The notes under the pieces: generated by a model
The model's input: only the letters and a program-made list of their open reading frames with translations
Told to the model about the DNA's origin: nothing
The model's database searches: none
In this document: one piece after another, positions 21,301 through 30,746 of the stretch
Layout of the letters: every line of letters starts with the position of its first letter
How positions within the stretch are numbered: position 1 is the stretch's first letter
Made by a program: the position numbers and the translations under genes
Origin: JACDBZ01 sp038233215
GTDB lineage: Bacteria; Chloroflexota; Limnocylindria; QHBO01
DNA: 64,000 nucleotides
Direction of reading: 5' to 3'
Assembly (NCBI GenBank): GCA_038233215.1
Contig: JBBSML010000013.1
Location: 1 to 64,000, forward strand

Positions 21301-23207
21301 CAGACCCCGTACGCCTGGGCTATCCTTTGGCCGCCACTCGTCGCCGCCCACTCGTGCCCTCAGTGGCGGCCCCGAATCCCAATGGAGTTTGTGTATTGCG
21401 TTCGATCCGAACCGTACGTGCGGCTGTGGCCGCCCCATTCAACTCGCTCGGCACCCAGCTGAGCAGCCACCGAGCCATCACCCGCGTCTCGTTGGCAGCC
21501 CTCTCGTTCACATTGATCATCGCGTTCAACCAGCAGCAGACGACCGTGACCCAGGCGGGTCCCGAAGTTGCGCCGGTCATAGCCGTGTCGCTGCTGCCAC
21601 AGAATGTCGGAATCGGCGTCAGCACCGACGCTCCTGTCACCATCGACTTCGCCGCCGCCATGAATCCCGGATCCGTCGAAGAGGCCGTCCAGGTCCTTCC
21701 CGCACAGCCGTTCAAGTTGAGCTGGAGCGAGGATCTCGATCAGCTGACCGTCGCGCCGCAACGACGCTGGCAGACCGACGAGAGCTATGTCGTCGTCGTC
21801 GGCGGGTCAGCAGAGCGAACCGATGGTCAGGCCATGTCAGGCGCCAGCCGCTACGCGTTCACCACGCAGACGGCTCCGACAGTTTCCGATTTTCAGGTCC
21901 GTCTGGCGGAGAACAACCTTCCCGAGCCGCAAGTCGATGAAGCTGATTTGACCAAGGCTGCCGCGATCCTCGACGCCGATGCCCTTGGCGCGGAGGAGGC
22001 GAGCGTTCTGCCGCCGACTATCACGGCAAAGGACGTCAGCGCCACCAGCGCCATCACGGTGAGCTTCGCCCAGGCGATGGACCCGTTCAACGTCGAATCC
22101 AACTTTGCCATCAGCCCTGAGGTCGCCGGCGATATCGCCTGGGAGAATGGCGCGCTGGTCTTCCGCCCGTCCGAGCGGCTCGAGCCGGGCACCCGCTACA
22201 CGATCAGCGTGATCGGCTCGCACGATCGCATCGGCAATCTGATCGGCGGCAAGGGCAACTTCTCGTTCATCGTCCAGCGCGGCGCGCAGGTCACCACCAC
22301 GCGGCCCGAGGCGGACGCGTCCGATGTCGAGCCGGCTACCGTCGCGATCTGGTTCAGCCAGCCGATGGATGTCAAGGCCTCGAGCAAGGCCTTTGCCCTG
22401 ACCGATACGAAGACCGATGACCGAGTTGAGGGCGACCTCAAGTGGAACGAGGCCGGCACGCAGCTGATGTACACCCCGGACAGGGCATTCGCCGGCGGAC
22501 GCACGTTCGAGGTCACGTTCGACGGCGGCGCCCGCGACGCAGATGGCAACAAGATCGACGCATCTCTGTCGTTCAAGACCAAGGCTGCCCCGGTGGTTGT
22601 TGCGACCCGTGCGCAGACGTCCGCACGCACGGCTCCAGTTCAGACACCGGCTCCGCCTCCGGTTCAGACACCGGCTCCGGTCCCGGTTCAGGCACCTGCG
22701 CCGGTTCAGGCACCTGCGCCAGTTCAGGCACCGGCGCCAGTACCACCCCCCGCTCCGACCCCGGTGCCCGCCCCGGTCGTTCCCGCCCCCGCGCCCGCAT
22801 CGAGTCTGGCGGGCCACGCCCTGAACCAGATCAACGCGGCACGCGCCGCCTATGGGTTTGCGCCGTTGGTCCTTGATTCAGCCATGTCGGCGGTCGCATC
22901 GGCGCATGCGTCGGATCAGCTGCGCAACAACTTCTACAGCCACACTTCGCTCAACGGGCAGTCGCTGTACCAGCGGTTGTCTGCGGGTGGCGTGGCGTTC
23001 AGTGGGGCCAGCGAGAACCAGTGCCACTACTACGGGAAGGGCGCACAGGGAACCCTGGACTGGTGCCATGGCGCCTTCATGTCGGAACCCTATCCCGGCG
23101 AGTGGAACCACATTGCCAACATCCTCAATCCGAGGTGGGGGCGAGTGGGATTCGGCCTCGCGGACGACGGTTCGCACGTGATCATTACCTGGGACTTCGC
23201 GAACTGA
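21297..23207 (+). CDS. Secreted CAP/SCP-domain protein with Ig-like (Big_5) repeats
   Basis: A 636-residue exported protein. A membrane or signal helix (VSLAALSFTLIIAF) lies near residues 65-78. Two or three Big_5-type beta domains follow, each with a SFAQAMDP/WFSQPMD signature. Then comes a proline-alanine linker of PVQ(T/A)PA units (about residues 445-500) and a C-terminal CAP domain with ASAHASDQL, YSHTSLNG and GEWNHIANILNPRWGR. CAP proteins act outside the cell; many bacterial roles are unknown. The ATG overlaps the dprA stop, but a TTG near 21396 just before the basic N-terminal stretch may be the true start. Confidence 0.85.
   Translation: MTDPVRLGYPLAATRRRPLVPSVAAPNPNGVCVLRSIRTVRAAVAAPFNSLGTQLSSHRAITRVSLAALSFTLIIAFNQQQTTVTQAGPEVAPVIAVSLLPQNVGIGVSTDAPVTIDFAAAMNPGSVEEAVQVLPAQPFKLSWSEDLDQLTVAPQRRWQTDESYVVVVGGSAERTDGQAMSGASRYAFTTQTAPTVSDFQVRLAENNLPEPQVDEADLTKAAAILDADALGAEEASVLPPTITAKDVSATSAITVSFAQAMDPFNVESNFAISPEVAGDIAWENGALVFRPSERLEPGTRYTISVIGSHDRIGNLIGGKGNFSFIVQRGAQVTTTRPEADASDVEPATVAIWFSQPMDVKASSKAFALTDTKTDDRVEGDLKWNEAGTQLMYTPDRAFAGGRTFEVTFDGGARDADGNKIDASLSFKTKAAPVVVATRAQTSARTAPVQTPAPPPVQTPAPVPVQAPAPVQAPAPVQAPAPVPPPAPTPVPAPVVPAPAPASSLAGHALNQINAARAAYGFAPLVLDSAMSAVASAHASDQLRNNFYSHTSLNGQSLYQRLSAGGVAFSGASENQCHYYGKGAQGTLDWCHGAFMSEPYPGEWNHIANILNPRWGRVGFGLADDGSHVIITWDFAN
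22683..22736 (+). repeat. Three tandem 18-bp units in the proline-rich linker
   Basis: CCGGTTCAGGCACCTGCG occurs twice exactly and a third time with two changes, encoding PVQAPA. Looser versions extend the array on both sides. Unequal exchange could change linker length between strains. Confidence 0.75.
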
Positions 23208-23308
23208 CCTGCCCGGCCCGCGTCACCGCGTGGCGCCGGCTGCTCCGTTCCGCATCGACCGGCCTCGTCATGTCGCCCGCCATCGGGGGCCCACGACGGG
23301 GCCGGTGC

Positions 23309-23314
23309 TACACT
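23309..23314 (+). promoter_or_regulatory. -10-like hexamer TACACT before topA
   Basis: It lies 9 nt before the topA ATG, so transcription would begin within a base or two of the start codon. No -35 box is apparent. Confidence 0.4.
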
Positions 23315-23323
23315 CGCTGACCG

Positions 23324-25582
23324 ATGCCCCGCAAGCGCACCGCCGCCGGCGACCTCGTGATCGTCGAGTCTCCGGCCAAGGCGAAGACCATCGAACGGTA
23401 CCTCGGCCCTGGCTATCACGTCACGGCCAGCTACGGCCATGTCCGCGACCTGCCGAAGAAGAAGCTGGGCGTCGACGTGGACGGCGACTTCACGCCCACC
23501 TACGAGCCGCTCACCGATCGGAAGAAGGAGCTCGACCACCTCACGACAGCCGCCCGCAAGGCGGACCAGGTGTGGCTCGCGACGGACCTCGATCGTGAAG
23601 GTGAGGCGATCGCCTGGCACATCGCCGAGCACGCGGGTTTGTCCGACGACCGGATCCATCGGGTCACCTTCAACGAGATCACCAAGAGCGCCATCGAGGA
23701 GGCCTTTGCCAATCCACGCTCGCTGAATCTCGATCTCATCAACGCGCAGCAGGCGCGGCGCATCATCGATCGGCTGGTCGGATACAAGCTGAGCCCGCTG
23801 GTGGCCAGCAAGATCCGCCGTGGTTTGACCGCTGGACGTGTGCAGAGTGTCGCCGTGCGCCTCGTGGTCGACCGCGAGCGCGAGATCCAGGCATTCAGCG
23901 CCGAGGAGTACTGGAGCATCGCGGCGACCCTGGCGCGCACGGCCGACGAGGGCCAGTTCGGGGCCGAGCTGACGCGGATCGACGGAACGAAGGCGAAGGT
24001 CGGCTCCGGGGTCGAGGCGCGCGAGCATGAGACGGCGTTACGTGCGGCGGACTACCGGGTTGAGAAGGTCACTCGCAGCGAGCGCAAGCGCACCGCGTCG
24101 CCCCCGTTCATTACCAGCACACTGCAGCAGGAGGCATCGCGCAAGCTGAGCTTCGGCGCCAAGCGCACGATGAGCGTTGCCCAGCGCCTGTACGAGGGAA
24201 TCAGCCTGCCAGAGGGGCAGGTCGGCCTCATCACCTACATGCGCACCGACTCGGTTTCCATGGCGAGCAGCGCCGTCGCCGAGGCGCGCGAACTCATCGG
24301 CAGCCGTTACGGCGCCGAATTCGTGCCGTCCAAACCGAACGCGTACAAGACGAAGAGCCGCGGCGCACAGGAAGCGCACGAGGCGATCCGGCCGAGCTCG
24401 TTCGCTCGAACGCCGGAATCGTTGCGCGCGCACCTCAAGCCGGAAGAGCTTCGTCTCTACGACCTGATCTGGAAGCGAGCCCTGGCGAGTCAGATGACAC
24501 CTGCCCGATTCGATCTCGTCGGCGTTGATGTGACGGCGGGTCGCTACACGCTCCATGCAGGGACCAGCAAGCGCGTCTTCGACGGCTACCAGGCGGTCTA
24601 CGTCGAGGGCCAGGACGATGAGCCGGATGAGCGCATGGCGGTACTCCCCGAGCTGACGGAAGGGGAGGCGCTCCGACTTGCCGACCTTACGTCTGAACAG
24701 CATTTCACCCAGCCGCCCCCGCGTTTCACCGAGGCGTCGCTGATCAAGGCGCTCGAGGAGCACGGCATTGGTCGGCCATCGACCTATGCGCCGACGGTCG
24801 GCACCATTCGCGAGCGCGGGTACGTGGTCATCACCGATCGCCGGCTCTTCCCCGAGGAGTCCGCGTTTCGCGTGATTGATCTGCTGACCGAGCACTTTCC
24901 TGACATCGTCGACTACGAGTTCACCGCGCGCATGGAAGAGCACCTCGACGACGTGGCGCGCGGGGAGCAGGACTGGGTGCCGATGGTGCGCGATTTCTAC
25001 ACGCCGTTCGCGGCCAAGGTGATCGAGGGCAAGGAGAAGATCGTCAAGCAGGTCGAGGTCACCGACATTCCATGTCCGTTGACCGGCGACAAGGGCGACA
25101 TGCTCATCAAGCGGTTTGGCCGCAACGGCTGGTTCCTGGGCTGCCCCGCTTATCCGGAGTGCAAGTACACCCAGCCACTGCCCGGGGAAGAGCCGGAGGC
25201 GCTCGACATGCCCGGTGTCGGCGAGGCGTGCCCGCAATGCGGGGAAGGCCACCTGGCCGCCAAACGCGGTCGCTTCGGGCCCTTCGTCGGGTGCGACCGC
25301 TACCCAGACTGCAAGTACATCAAGAAGAATGCGGCACCGGCCAGCGAGCGATTTGGCATTTGCCCGCAGTGCAGCCAGGGGACGGTCACCACCAAGCGCA
25401 GCCGCAAGGGCCGGTCGTTCTGGGGGTGTGATCGCTATCCTGACTGCGATTACTCGACATGGACGCGGCCGGTTGCCGATGCCGCGGCGAGTGGCGCACC
25501 CGCAGAGGGGGAGCAGGAGCACAGTCGGGAACCGGTCCTGTCGGAGCCCACGGCGACCGTGACCGGCGGCGGTGGGGGCTGA
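23324..25582 (+). CDS. topA: DNA topoisomerase I
   Basis: A 752-residue type IA topoisomerase that relaxes negative supercoils. The TOPRIM domain starts with VESPAKAKTIERYLG, its DLDREGEAIAWH motif near residue 89 holds the metal-binding acids, and the active-site tyrosine lies in LITYMRTDSVS near residue 306. Three C-terminal zinc-ribbon repeats (each C-x2-C ... C-x4-C like) occupy residues ~585-710. A glycine-rich tail follows. It is the first gene of a long rightward run. The xerC start overlaps its 3' end by 11 nt. Confidence 0.96.
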   Translation: MPRKRTAAGDLVIVESPAKAKTIERYLGPGYHVTASYGHVRDLPKKKLGVDVDGDFTPTYEPLTDRKKELDHLTTAARKADQVWLATDLDREGEAIAWHIAEHAGLSDDRIHRVTFNEITKSAIEEAFANPRSLNLDLINAQQARRIIDRLVGYKLSPLVASKIRRGLTAGRVQSVAVRLVVDREREIQAFSAEEYWSIAATLARTADEGQFGAELTRIDGTKAKVGSGVEAREHETALRAADYRVEKVTRSERKRTASPPFITSTLQQEASRKLSFGAKRTMSVAQRLYEGISLPEGQVGLITYMRTDSVSMASSAVAEARELIGSRYGAEFVPSKPNAYKTKSRGAQEAHEAIRPSSFARTPESLRAHLKPEELRLYDLIWKRALASQMTPARFDLVGVDVTAGRYTLHAGTSKRVFDGYQAVYVEGQDDEPDERMAVLPELTEGEALRLADLTSEQHFTQPPPRFTEASLIKALEEHGIGRPSTYAPTVGTIRERGYVVITDRRLFPEESAFRVIDLLTEHFPDIVDYEFTARMEEHLDDVARGEQDWVPMVRDFYTPFAAKVIEGKEKIVKQVEVTDIPCPLTGDKGDMLIKRFGRNGWFLGCPAYPECKYTQPLPGEEPEALDMPGVGEACPQCGEGHLAAKRGRFGPFVGCDRYPDCKYIKKNAAPASERFGICPQCSQGTVTTKRSRKGRSFWGCDRYPDCDYSTWTRPVADAAASGAPAEGEQEHSREPVLSEPTATVTGGGGG

Positions 25583-26552
25583 GGCGGTCGCTCCCTCCCT
25601 GCTCGAGCCGGGCGCGCGGGACGCGCTCGACTCGTTCCTCGACGGGTTGCGCGGGCGCAACGCCTCACCGGGCACGCTGACCGAGTACTCACGCCACGCG
25701 ACGGAATTCCTTGCCTTCTTGGGATCGCGTGGCGTGGATTGGCGCACTCCCGACCGAACCACCGTCCGCGAGTACCTCTCCGAGCTCGCTGATCGCGGCC
25801 TCGCCCCGACGTCGGTCGCGGGCCGGCTGGCCGCGGTGCGGTCACTCTACCGTCACGCGCTTCGCAATGGGCGCATCCAGACTGACCCGCTCGCTGGCGT
25901 GCGCGCGCCTCGGCGCCCGTCGCGGTTGCCTCGCGTCCTCTCCGTTGACGAGGCGGAGGAGCTCGTGACCGCGCCACGCCGATTGCCCAGCCGTGACGAC
26001 GCGCTGGCCAGGCGCGACGGGGCGATGCTCGAGCTGCTCTACGCGACCGGCATGCGCATCAGCGAGCTTGCCGGCCTGACCATCGACCGCATCGATCTCC
26101 AGCGTCGTCGGCTCCGCGTCGTTGGCAAGGGCAACAAGGAACGCGAGCTGCTCTTCGGCGCGCCGGCAGCCGACGCTCTGCAAAGCTATCTGGGCACTGC
26201 GCGCCCGGTCCTGGTCGATCGAGCCCAGGGCGCGGGCGACGGAGGCGGTGCCATCTTCCTGAACGCGAAGGGTGCGCCACTGAGCATCCGCGGCGCGCGA
26301 CTCGTGATCGGCCGATGGGTCACGGCCGTCGGCGCGCCGAGCCGCACGAGTCCACATACGCTGCGCCACTCATTCGCGACCCATCTGCTGGAGGGCGGCG
26401 CTGACCTGCGCGTGGTCCAGGAGCTGCTCGGCCACGTTGACCTTCAGACCACGCAGATCTACACGCATCTCTCCGATGCCGCATTGCGCAGTGCCTATCG
26501 CGACGCGCATCCGCGGGCCGGCCGCGGGGCAAGCGGGCGGTCCGGCCGGTGA
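25572..26552 (+). CDS. xerC: Tyrosine recombinase, XerC-like
   Basis: A 326-residue tyrosine recombinase with a SAM-like N-terminal DNA-binding domain and a catalytic domain. The catalytic set is Arg in ATGMRISEL, Lys in GKGNKER, His/Arg in HTLRHSF, His in LLGHVDLQTT and the nucleophilic Tyr in IYTHL. Placement right after topA matches the chromosomal xerC of many bacteria, so chromosome-dimer resolution is likelier than phage integration. A second Xer-type protein is encoded near 60 kb. The GTG start overlaps topA. A basic tail (RAGRGASGRSGR) extends past the usual end. Confidence 0.9.
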   Translation: MGAEAVAPSLLEPGARDALDSFLDGLRGRNASPGTLTEYSRHATEFLAFLGSRGVDWRTPDRTTVREYLSELADRGLAPTSVAGRLAAVRSLYRHALRNGRIQTDPLAGVRAPRRPSRLPRVLSVDEAEELVTAPRRLPSRDDALARRDGAMLELLYATGMRISELAGLTIDRIDLQRRRLRVVGKGNKERELLFGAPAADALQSYLGTARPVLVDRAQGAGDGGGAIFLNAKGAPLSIRGARLVIGRWVTAVGAPSRTSPHTLRHSFATHLLEGGADLRVVQELLGHVDLQTTQIYTHLSDAALRSAYRDAHPRAGRGASGRSGR

Positions 26553-28198
26553 CCAGGGCGGCCGGAGAAGGCCCGACGCCGTCGGTCGCGCCACCGCCGG
26601 AGCCCGGTTCCGAGTCCGGCGGCAGCGGACTGTCGGCTGGACGGGTGCTCGTCACCGCCAGCCTCATCCTGACCGTGGCGGCGCTCGCAAGTCGGCTGCT
26701 CGGCTGGATCCGGCTCCTGGTCATCGGCTCGCAGTTCGGCGCCAGCCGCGAGCTGGATGCCTACTTCGCCGCCTTCCGGATTCCCGATGCGATTTTCCAG
26801 CTCGTCGTCGCGGGCGCACTCTCTGCGGCGCTCATCCCCGTCTTCTCCAGCTATCGCGCGCGGGACCAGGAAGCGGAGGCATGGCAGCTCGCCAGCAGTG
26901 TGATCAACCTGGTTCTCATCGCGCTCGCCGCCCTCAGCCTGGTGATGGCAATCTTCGCGCCGCTGTTCGTGCCGATCGTCGCGCCGGGATTCGACGCGCC
27001 GACGACCGAGCTGACGATTCGAATGACGCGCATCATGCTCATCAGCCCGGTGCTGATCGGCATGGGTGCTGTCGTCACCGGCGTCCTGAACAGCTATCAG
27101 CAGTTCACCGTGCCGGCCATTGCGCCGCTGCTCTATAACCTCGCGATCATCCTGGCTGCCGTCTTCCTGGCGCCGATCATGGGCGTCGAGGGTCTTGCGG
27201 TGGGCGTCGCGATCGGTTCACTGGCGCACCTTGCCGTGCAGCTGCCGAACCTGGCGCGGGTGGGGCAGCGCTACGACCTGACCATCGGTCTCTCGCACCC
27301 CGGTGTGCGACGGGTCGCGTGGTTGATGGGGCCGCGCACCCTGGGCCTGGCCGCCGGACAGATCAACTTCCTGGTCAGCACCGTCCTCGCTTCCGGCCTG
27401 CCGGAAGGCAGCCTGACCGCGTACAACTATGCCTTCCAGCTCAGCCAGATCCCGGTGGGGGTCATCGGCGTGAGCATTGCGGTGGCGCTCTTTCCGACCC
27501 TCAGCCAGGATGCCGCCTTGGGGCGCATCGCCGAAATCAGGCGGCAGGTCGTCAATGCCGTGCGGGTCCTCATCTTCGTCGCGGCCCCGTTGACCGCGAT
27601 CATGATCGTGCTGCGGGAGCCACTGACCTCGGTGTTCTACCAGTACGGGCTTTTCAGCCAGTCGGCCACCGAGCGGACGGCCAGCACGCTTCTCTTTTTC
27701 GCGGTCGGCCTGGTCGGGCATATCGTGGTGCACGTCCTGACCCGCGCCTTTTACGCGATGCAGGACACCAAGACTCCTGTCGCCTGGGCGATCATCGCGG
27801 TCGCCGTCAATGTGCCCCTGATGGTCATGCTGGTTGGGCCGATGGGTGTTGAAGGCCTGGCGCTGGCGCTCTCGATTGCCGCCATCCTCGAGGTCATCGG
27901 GTTGCTCTGGTTCCTGCGTCGCAAGATCGAGTCGGTGGAGGCGTCCGCCATCATGCGCACCGTGTTCCGGTCGGCCGTGGCTGGACTGGCCGCCGCGCTG
28001 CTCATGCTCGGCGGGCTGACGCTGTTCGAAGGCTCGCTGCGTGGCATGCTGGATAACGCCGTGGGACGATTGATCGCACTTCTGGTTCTCTCCGGCGCGG
28101 GCGGCGCCATCTTCGTGCTTGTTGCGGCCGCGCTTCACTCGCCCGAGCTGGACCAACTGCGTAACGTCCTTCAACGCCGCCGCCGGAGGAGTGTGTGA
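26549..28198 (+). CDS. murJ: Lipid II flippase MurJ
   Basis: A 549-residue MOP-superfamily membrane protein with about 14 helices. Diagnostic segments include SRLLGWIRLLVIGSQFGAS, DAYFAAFRIPDAIF and LSRAFYAMQDTKTPV-like VLTRAFYAMQDTKTPV near residue 400. MurJ moves lipid-linked peptidoglycan precursors across the membrane. A ~35-residue proline-rich cytosolic extension precedes the first helix. The GTG overlaps the xerC stop (GTGA). It is followed without a gap by femX-like and murE genes, forming a peptidoglycan operon. Confidence 0.93.
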   Translation: MTRAAGEGPTPSVAPPPEPGSESGGSGLSAGRVLVTASLILTVAALASRLLGWIRLLVIGSQFGASRELDAYFAAFRIPDAIFQLVVAGALSAALIPVFSSYRARDQEAEAWQLASSVINLVLIALAALSLVMAIFAPLFVPIVAPGFDAPTTELTIRMTRIMLISPVLIGMGAVVTGVLNSYQQFTVPAIAPLLYNLAIILAAVFLAPIMGVEGLAVGVAIGSLAHLAVQLPNLARVGQRYDLTIGLSHPGVRRVAWLMGPRTLGLAAGQINFLVSTVLASGLPEGSLTAYNYAFQLSQIPVGVIGVSIAVALFPTLSQDAALGRIAEIRRQVVNAVRVLIFVAAPLTAIMIVLREPLTSVFYQYGLFSQSATERTASTLLFFAVGLVGHIVVHVLTRAFYAMQDTKTPVAWAIIAVAVNVPLMVMLVGPMGVEGLALALSIAAILEVIGLLWFLRRKIESVEASAIMRTVFRSAVAGLAAALLMLGGLTLFEGSLRGMLDNAVGRLIALLVLSGAGGAIFVLVAAALHSPELDQLRNVLQRRRRRSV

Positions 28199-29256
28199 TG
28201 CAGTTTCGGCCAGCTATCGAGGCCGATGCCGACGCCTGGCAGGCGTTCCTGGCTGCGACCTCGTCCGGCGACTTTCTGCACGATTGGGCCTGGGGTGATG
28301 TTGCGGCCTTCGACCGCCAGCCGCAGCGCCGATACCTCCTCGAGGAGCATGGGGCCGTCGTGGCCATCGTCGCCGCGCAGGCGAGGTCGCTGCTCGGCGG
28401 TCACTCGTTCTGGTATGTGCCCCACGGCCCCGTCCTGGACTGGGCAGCGCCGCAGGCCGGAGCGCGGGTGCGCGCCCTGCTCATCGGCCTGCGCATCGCG
28501 GCGAAGCAGCATCGCGGCATTGCGGTAAAGATCGAGCCGCGTCTCGCGATGGGGGTGTTGGAAGAGGGTGTCATCCGCGGCAGGCGCCTGCGGTATGTCC
28601 CGGAGACGCTCCAGGTCGGACAGACCCGCATTGTCGAGCTTGGGGGTGATGAGGCGTTGCTCGCCGGTTTCGACAAGGACACCCGTTACGGCGTGCGTCG
28701 CGCCGACCGCGAAGGAGTGTCCGTGACCGTCGTGGATGACGCCGATGACGGGCGCGCCATTGATGAGCTCCACCAGCTGGTTGGCGAGACCCAGCGACGT
28801 GCCGGCTTCCCGATGCCGCCGCTGGAACGCTACCGGGTTGCGTGGGGCGCGCTGGCGGGGGTGGGTCGGGCGGCGATCCTCGAGGCGCGCCGCGAGGGTG
28901 AGCTGCAGGCATCCGGCATGGTGGTGTTCGAGGGAGCGCGCTCGTACTACCTGTTCAGCGGCTCGCGTCGCGAGGAGCGTGGCGAATCGAAGCACTACGC
29001 AAGCTACGCGCTCCAGTGGGAAATGATGCGGCTGGCACGTGACCGAGGCGTGACCCACCATGACCTGTGGGGCGTCGCTCCGCCTGGTGCGGGACCTGAG
29101 CATGCCTGGCACGGCGTCGGCCTGTTCAAGAAGGGCTTCGGCGGTGTCGAGATCGTTTGGGCCGGAAGCTGGGACCTGGTCGTCGACCCGAGCCTCTATC
29201 GTCTGCGTGCGGCGACCGGCATCATGCGCGGCTGGCTCGGCCGCCTGCGGCGTTGA
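28198..29256 (+). CDS. FemABX-type peptidoglycan aminoacyltransferase, first copy
   Basis: A 352-residue protein with two GNAT-like domains of the FemABX family: FLHDWAWGDV near the start, GFDKDTRYGVRRADREGV near residue 160, GSRREERGESKHYASYALQWEM near 260, and the closing YDLWGVAP-like HHDLWGVAPPG plus GLFKKGFGG. These enzymes use aminoacyl-tRNA to attach amino acids to the peptide stem of lipid II, building interpeptide bridges. It overlaps the murJ stop by one base. A related protein follows murE, giving a femX-murE-femX order. The amino acid added is unknown. Confidence 0.87.
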   Translation: MQFRPAIEADADAWQAFLAATSSGDFLHDWAWGDVAAFDRQPQRRYLLEEHGAVVAIVAAQARSLLGGHSFWYVPHGPVLDWAAPQAGARVRALLIGLRIAAKQHRGIAVKIEPRLAMGVLEEGVIRGRRLRYVPETLQVGQTRIVELGGDEALLAGFDKDTRYGVRRADREGVSVTVVDDADDGRAIDELHQLVGETQRRAGFPMPPLERYRVAWGALAGVGRAAILEARREGELQASGMVVFEGARSYYLFSGSRREERGESKHYASYALQWEMMRLARDRGVTHHDLWGVAPPGAGPEHAWHGVGLFKKGFGGVEIVWAGSWDLVVDPSLYRLRAATGIMRGWLGRLRR

Positions 29257-29270
29257 CAACCTCGGGACGC

Positions 29271-30746
29271 ATGGGCCTCGGCGCTCTCACTGATGTCATC
29301 GCGCCGGAACGGGTCATCGGATTTCCGGTCGGGGAGGTGAGTGCGCTCGCATACGACTCACGCAAGGTCGCGCCGGGGACGCTCTTCTTTGCCGTGCCGG
29401 GCGTTCACGTTGATGGCCACGAGTACGCCGCCGCAGCGGTGACTGCCGGTGCCATCGGCCTGGTCGTCGAGCGCGAGGTGGCGGAGGGGGCTGTACCGCA
29501 GCTCGTGGTGGACCGTACGCGGCGAGCGTTGGCGGATGCCGCCGATGCCTGGTTCGGGCGACCGTCGGAGCAGCTGACGGTGATCGGCGTGACGGGAACG
29601 GATGGGAAGTCGACGGTCACCGCACTCACCGCTGAGGTGCTGCGAGCATGTGGGCGCCGGCCGGGTCAAATCGGCACCGTGTTCATCGGGGTGGGAACGA
29701 TGGTGCAGCCCAACGAGGCGCGCAACACGACCCCGGAGGCGCTCGAGCTCCAGGGCTTGCTGGCACGGATGGTGGCCGAGGGCAACGACAGCGTCGTCAT
29801 GGAGGCGACCTCGCATGGACTCGCGCTGGAACGAACCCGGAACTGCCGGTTCGATCTCGGCGTGGTGACGACGGTGACGAGCGAGCATCTCGAGTTTCAC
29901 GGCACCATCCAGGCATACCGGGCAGCCAAGGCGCTGCTGGTCGAGCAGGCGCCGATCGCCATCCTGAATGCCGATGATTCGAGCTTTGAGCACCTTCGCG
30001 AACGGGCGCGGGATCGGGTGATCTCCTATGCGATCGACATCGCTGCGGACCTCATGGCCAGCGACCTCCAGGCCGATGCGACCGGCACGCGCTTCAACCT
30101 CCGGACACCGTCCTGGGCCGGGACGGTTCGAGTCGCGCTGCCGGGCCGGTTCAACGTCTCCAATGCGCTGGCAACGTTGGCCGTCGCTGAGGCGCTCGGC
30201 CTCGATCTCACATGCGCCGCCAATGCGCTGCGCGACACGACCGGTGTCCCGGGCCGAATGCAGCGCGTGGAGGCCGGCCAACCGTTCGGCGTCATCGTCG
30301 ACTACGCCCATACCGAGGATTCCCTGCGCAAGGTCCTCGGCCTGCTGCGACCCCTGACCGCTGGACGACTGATCGCGGTCATCGGATCGGCGGGGGAGCG
30401 TGATCCGACCAAGCGCGGACCGATGGGGCGCGTCGCGGCCGAGCTTGCCGATCTAGTGGTCGTGACCGATGAGGACCCGCGTCTGGAAAACCCACGCACG
30501 ATCAACGAGGAGATCGCGGACGGCGCCCGATTGGTGGGCGGCCGCGACGGCGAGACGCTCTGGGTGATCGACGACCGGCGCAAGGCGATCGCGCGGGCGA
30601 TCGGCCTTGCACGCGACGGGGACGTGGTCCTTCTCGCCGGCAAGGGGCACGAAGCGAGCATGTTGTACGGCGCGGACAGGCGAGCGTGGGACGACGTCGG
30701 CGCGGCGCGCGATGCGCTGCGTAACGCAGGATGGTCGGACGCATGA
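29271..30746 (+). CDS. murE: UDP-MurNAc-tripeptide synthetase MurE
   Basis: A 491-residue Mur ligase that adds the third residue of the peptidoglycan stem. The ATP loop GVTGTDGKSTV is at residues 107-117, NTTPEALELQGLL near 155 contacts the substrate, and DYAHTEDSL begins the C-terminal domain. The specificity motif near residue 400 reads EDPR rather than the DNPR typical of diaminopimelate-adding enzymes. Together with the two flanking FemX-type genes this hints at lysine or ornithine at position 3, but that is inference. It lies 14 nt after the first femX-like gene and overlaps the second (ATGA). Confidence 0.92.
   Translation: MGLGALTDVIAPERVIGFPVGEVSALAYDSRKVAPGTLFFAVPGVHVDGHEYAAAAVTAGAIGLVVEREVAEGAVPQLVVDRTRRALADAADAWFGRPSEQLTVIGVTGTDGKSTVTALTAEVLRACGRRPGQIGTVFIGVGTMVQPNEARNTTPEALELQGLLARMVAEGNDSVVMEATSHGLALERTRNCRFDLGVVTTVTSEHLEFHGTIQAYRAAKALLVEQAPIAILNADDSSFEHLRERARDRVISYAIDIAADLMASDLQADATGTRFNLRTPSWAGTVRVALPGRFNVSNALATLAVAEALGLDLTCAANALRDTTGVPGRMQRVEAGQPFGVIVDYAHTEDSLRKVLGLLRPLTAGRLIAVIGSAGERDPTKRGPMGRVAAELADLVVVTDEDPRLENPRTINEEIADGARLVGGRDGETLWVIDDRRKAIARAIGLARDGDVVLLAGKGHEASMLYGADRRAWDDVGAARDALRNAGWSDA

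Noticed and set aside
21837..22817. A 326-codon reverse frame with RRRCLNR-type repeats opposite the CAP protein
   Set aside because: The repeats are the complement of the proline-alanine linker. There is no independent support.
24038..25762. A 574-codon reverse frame opposite topA and the xerC start
   Set aside because: topA is unequivocal on the other strand. The reverse frame has antisense-like composition and no family motif.
25572..26552. XerC-like protein as the integrase of the comM island
   Set aside because: It lies downstream of topA in a conserved core order, outside the island, and has all features of a housekeeping Xer protein.
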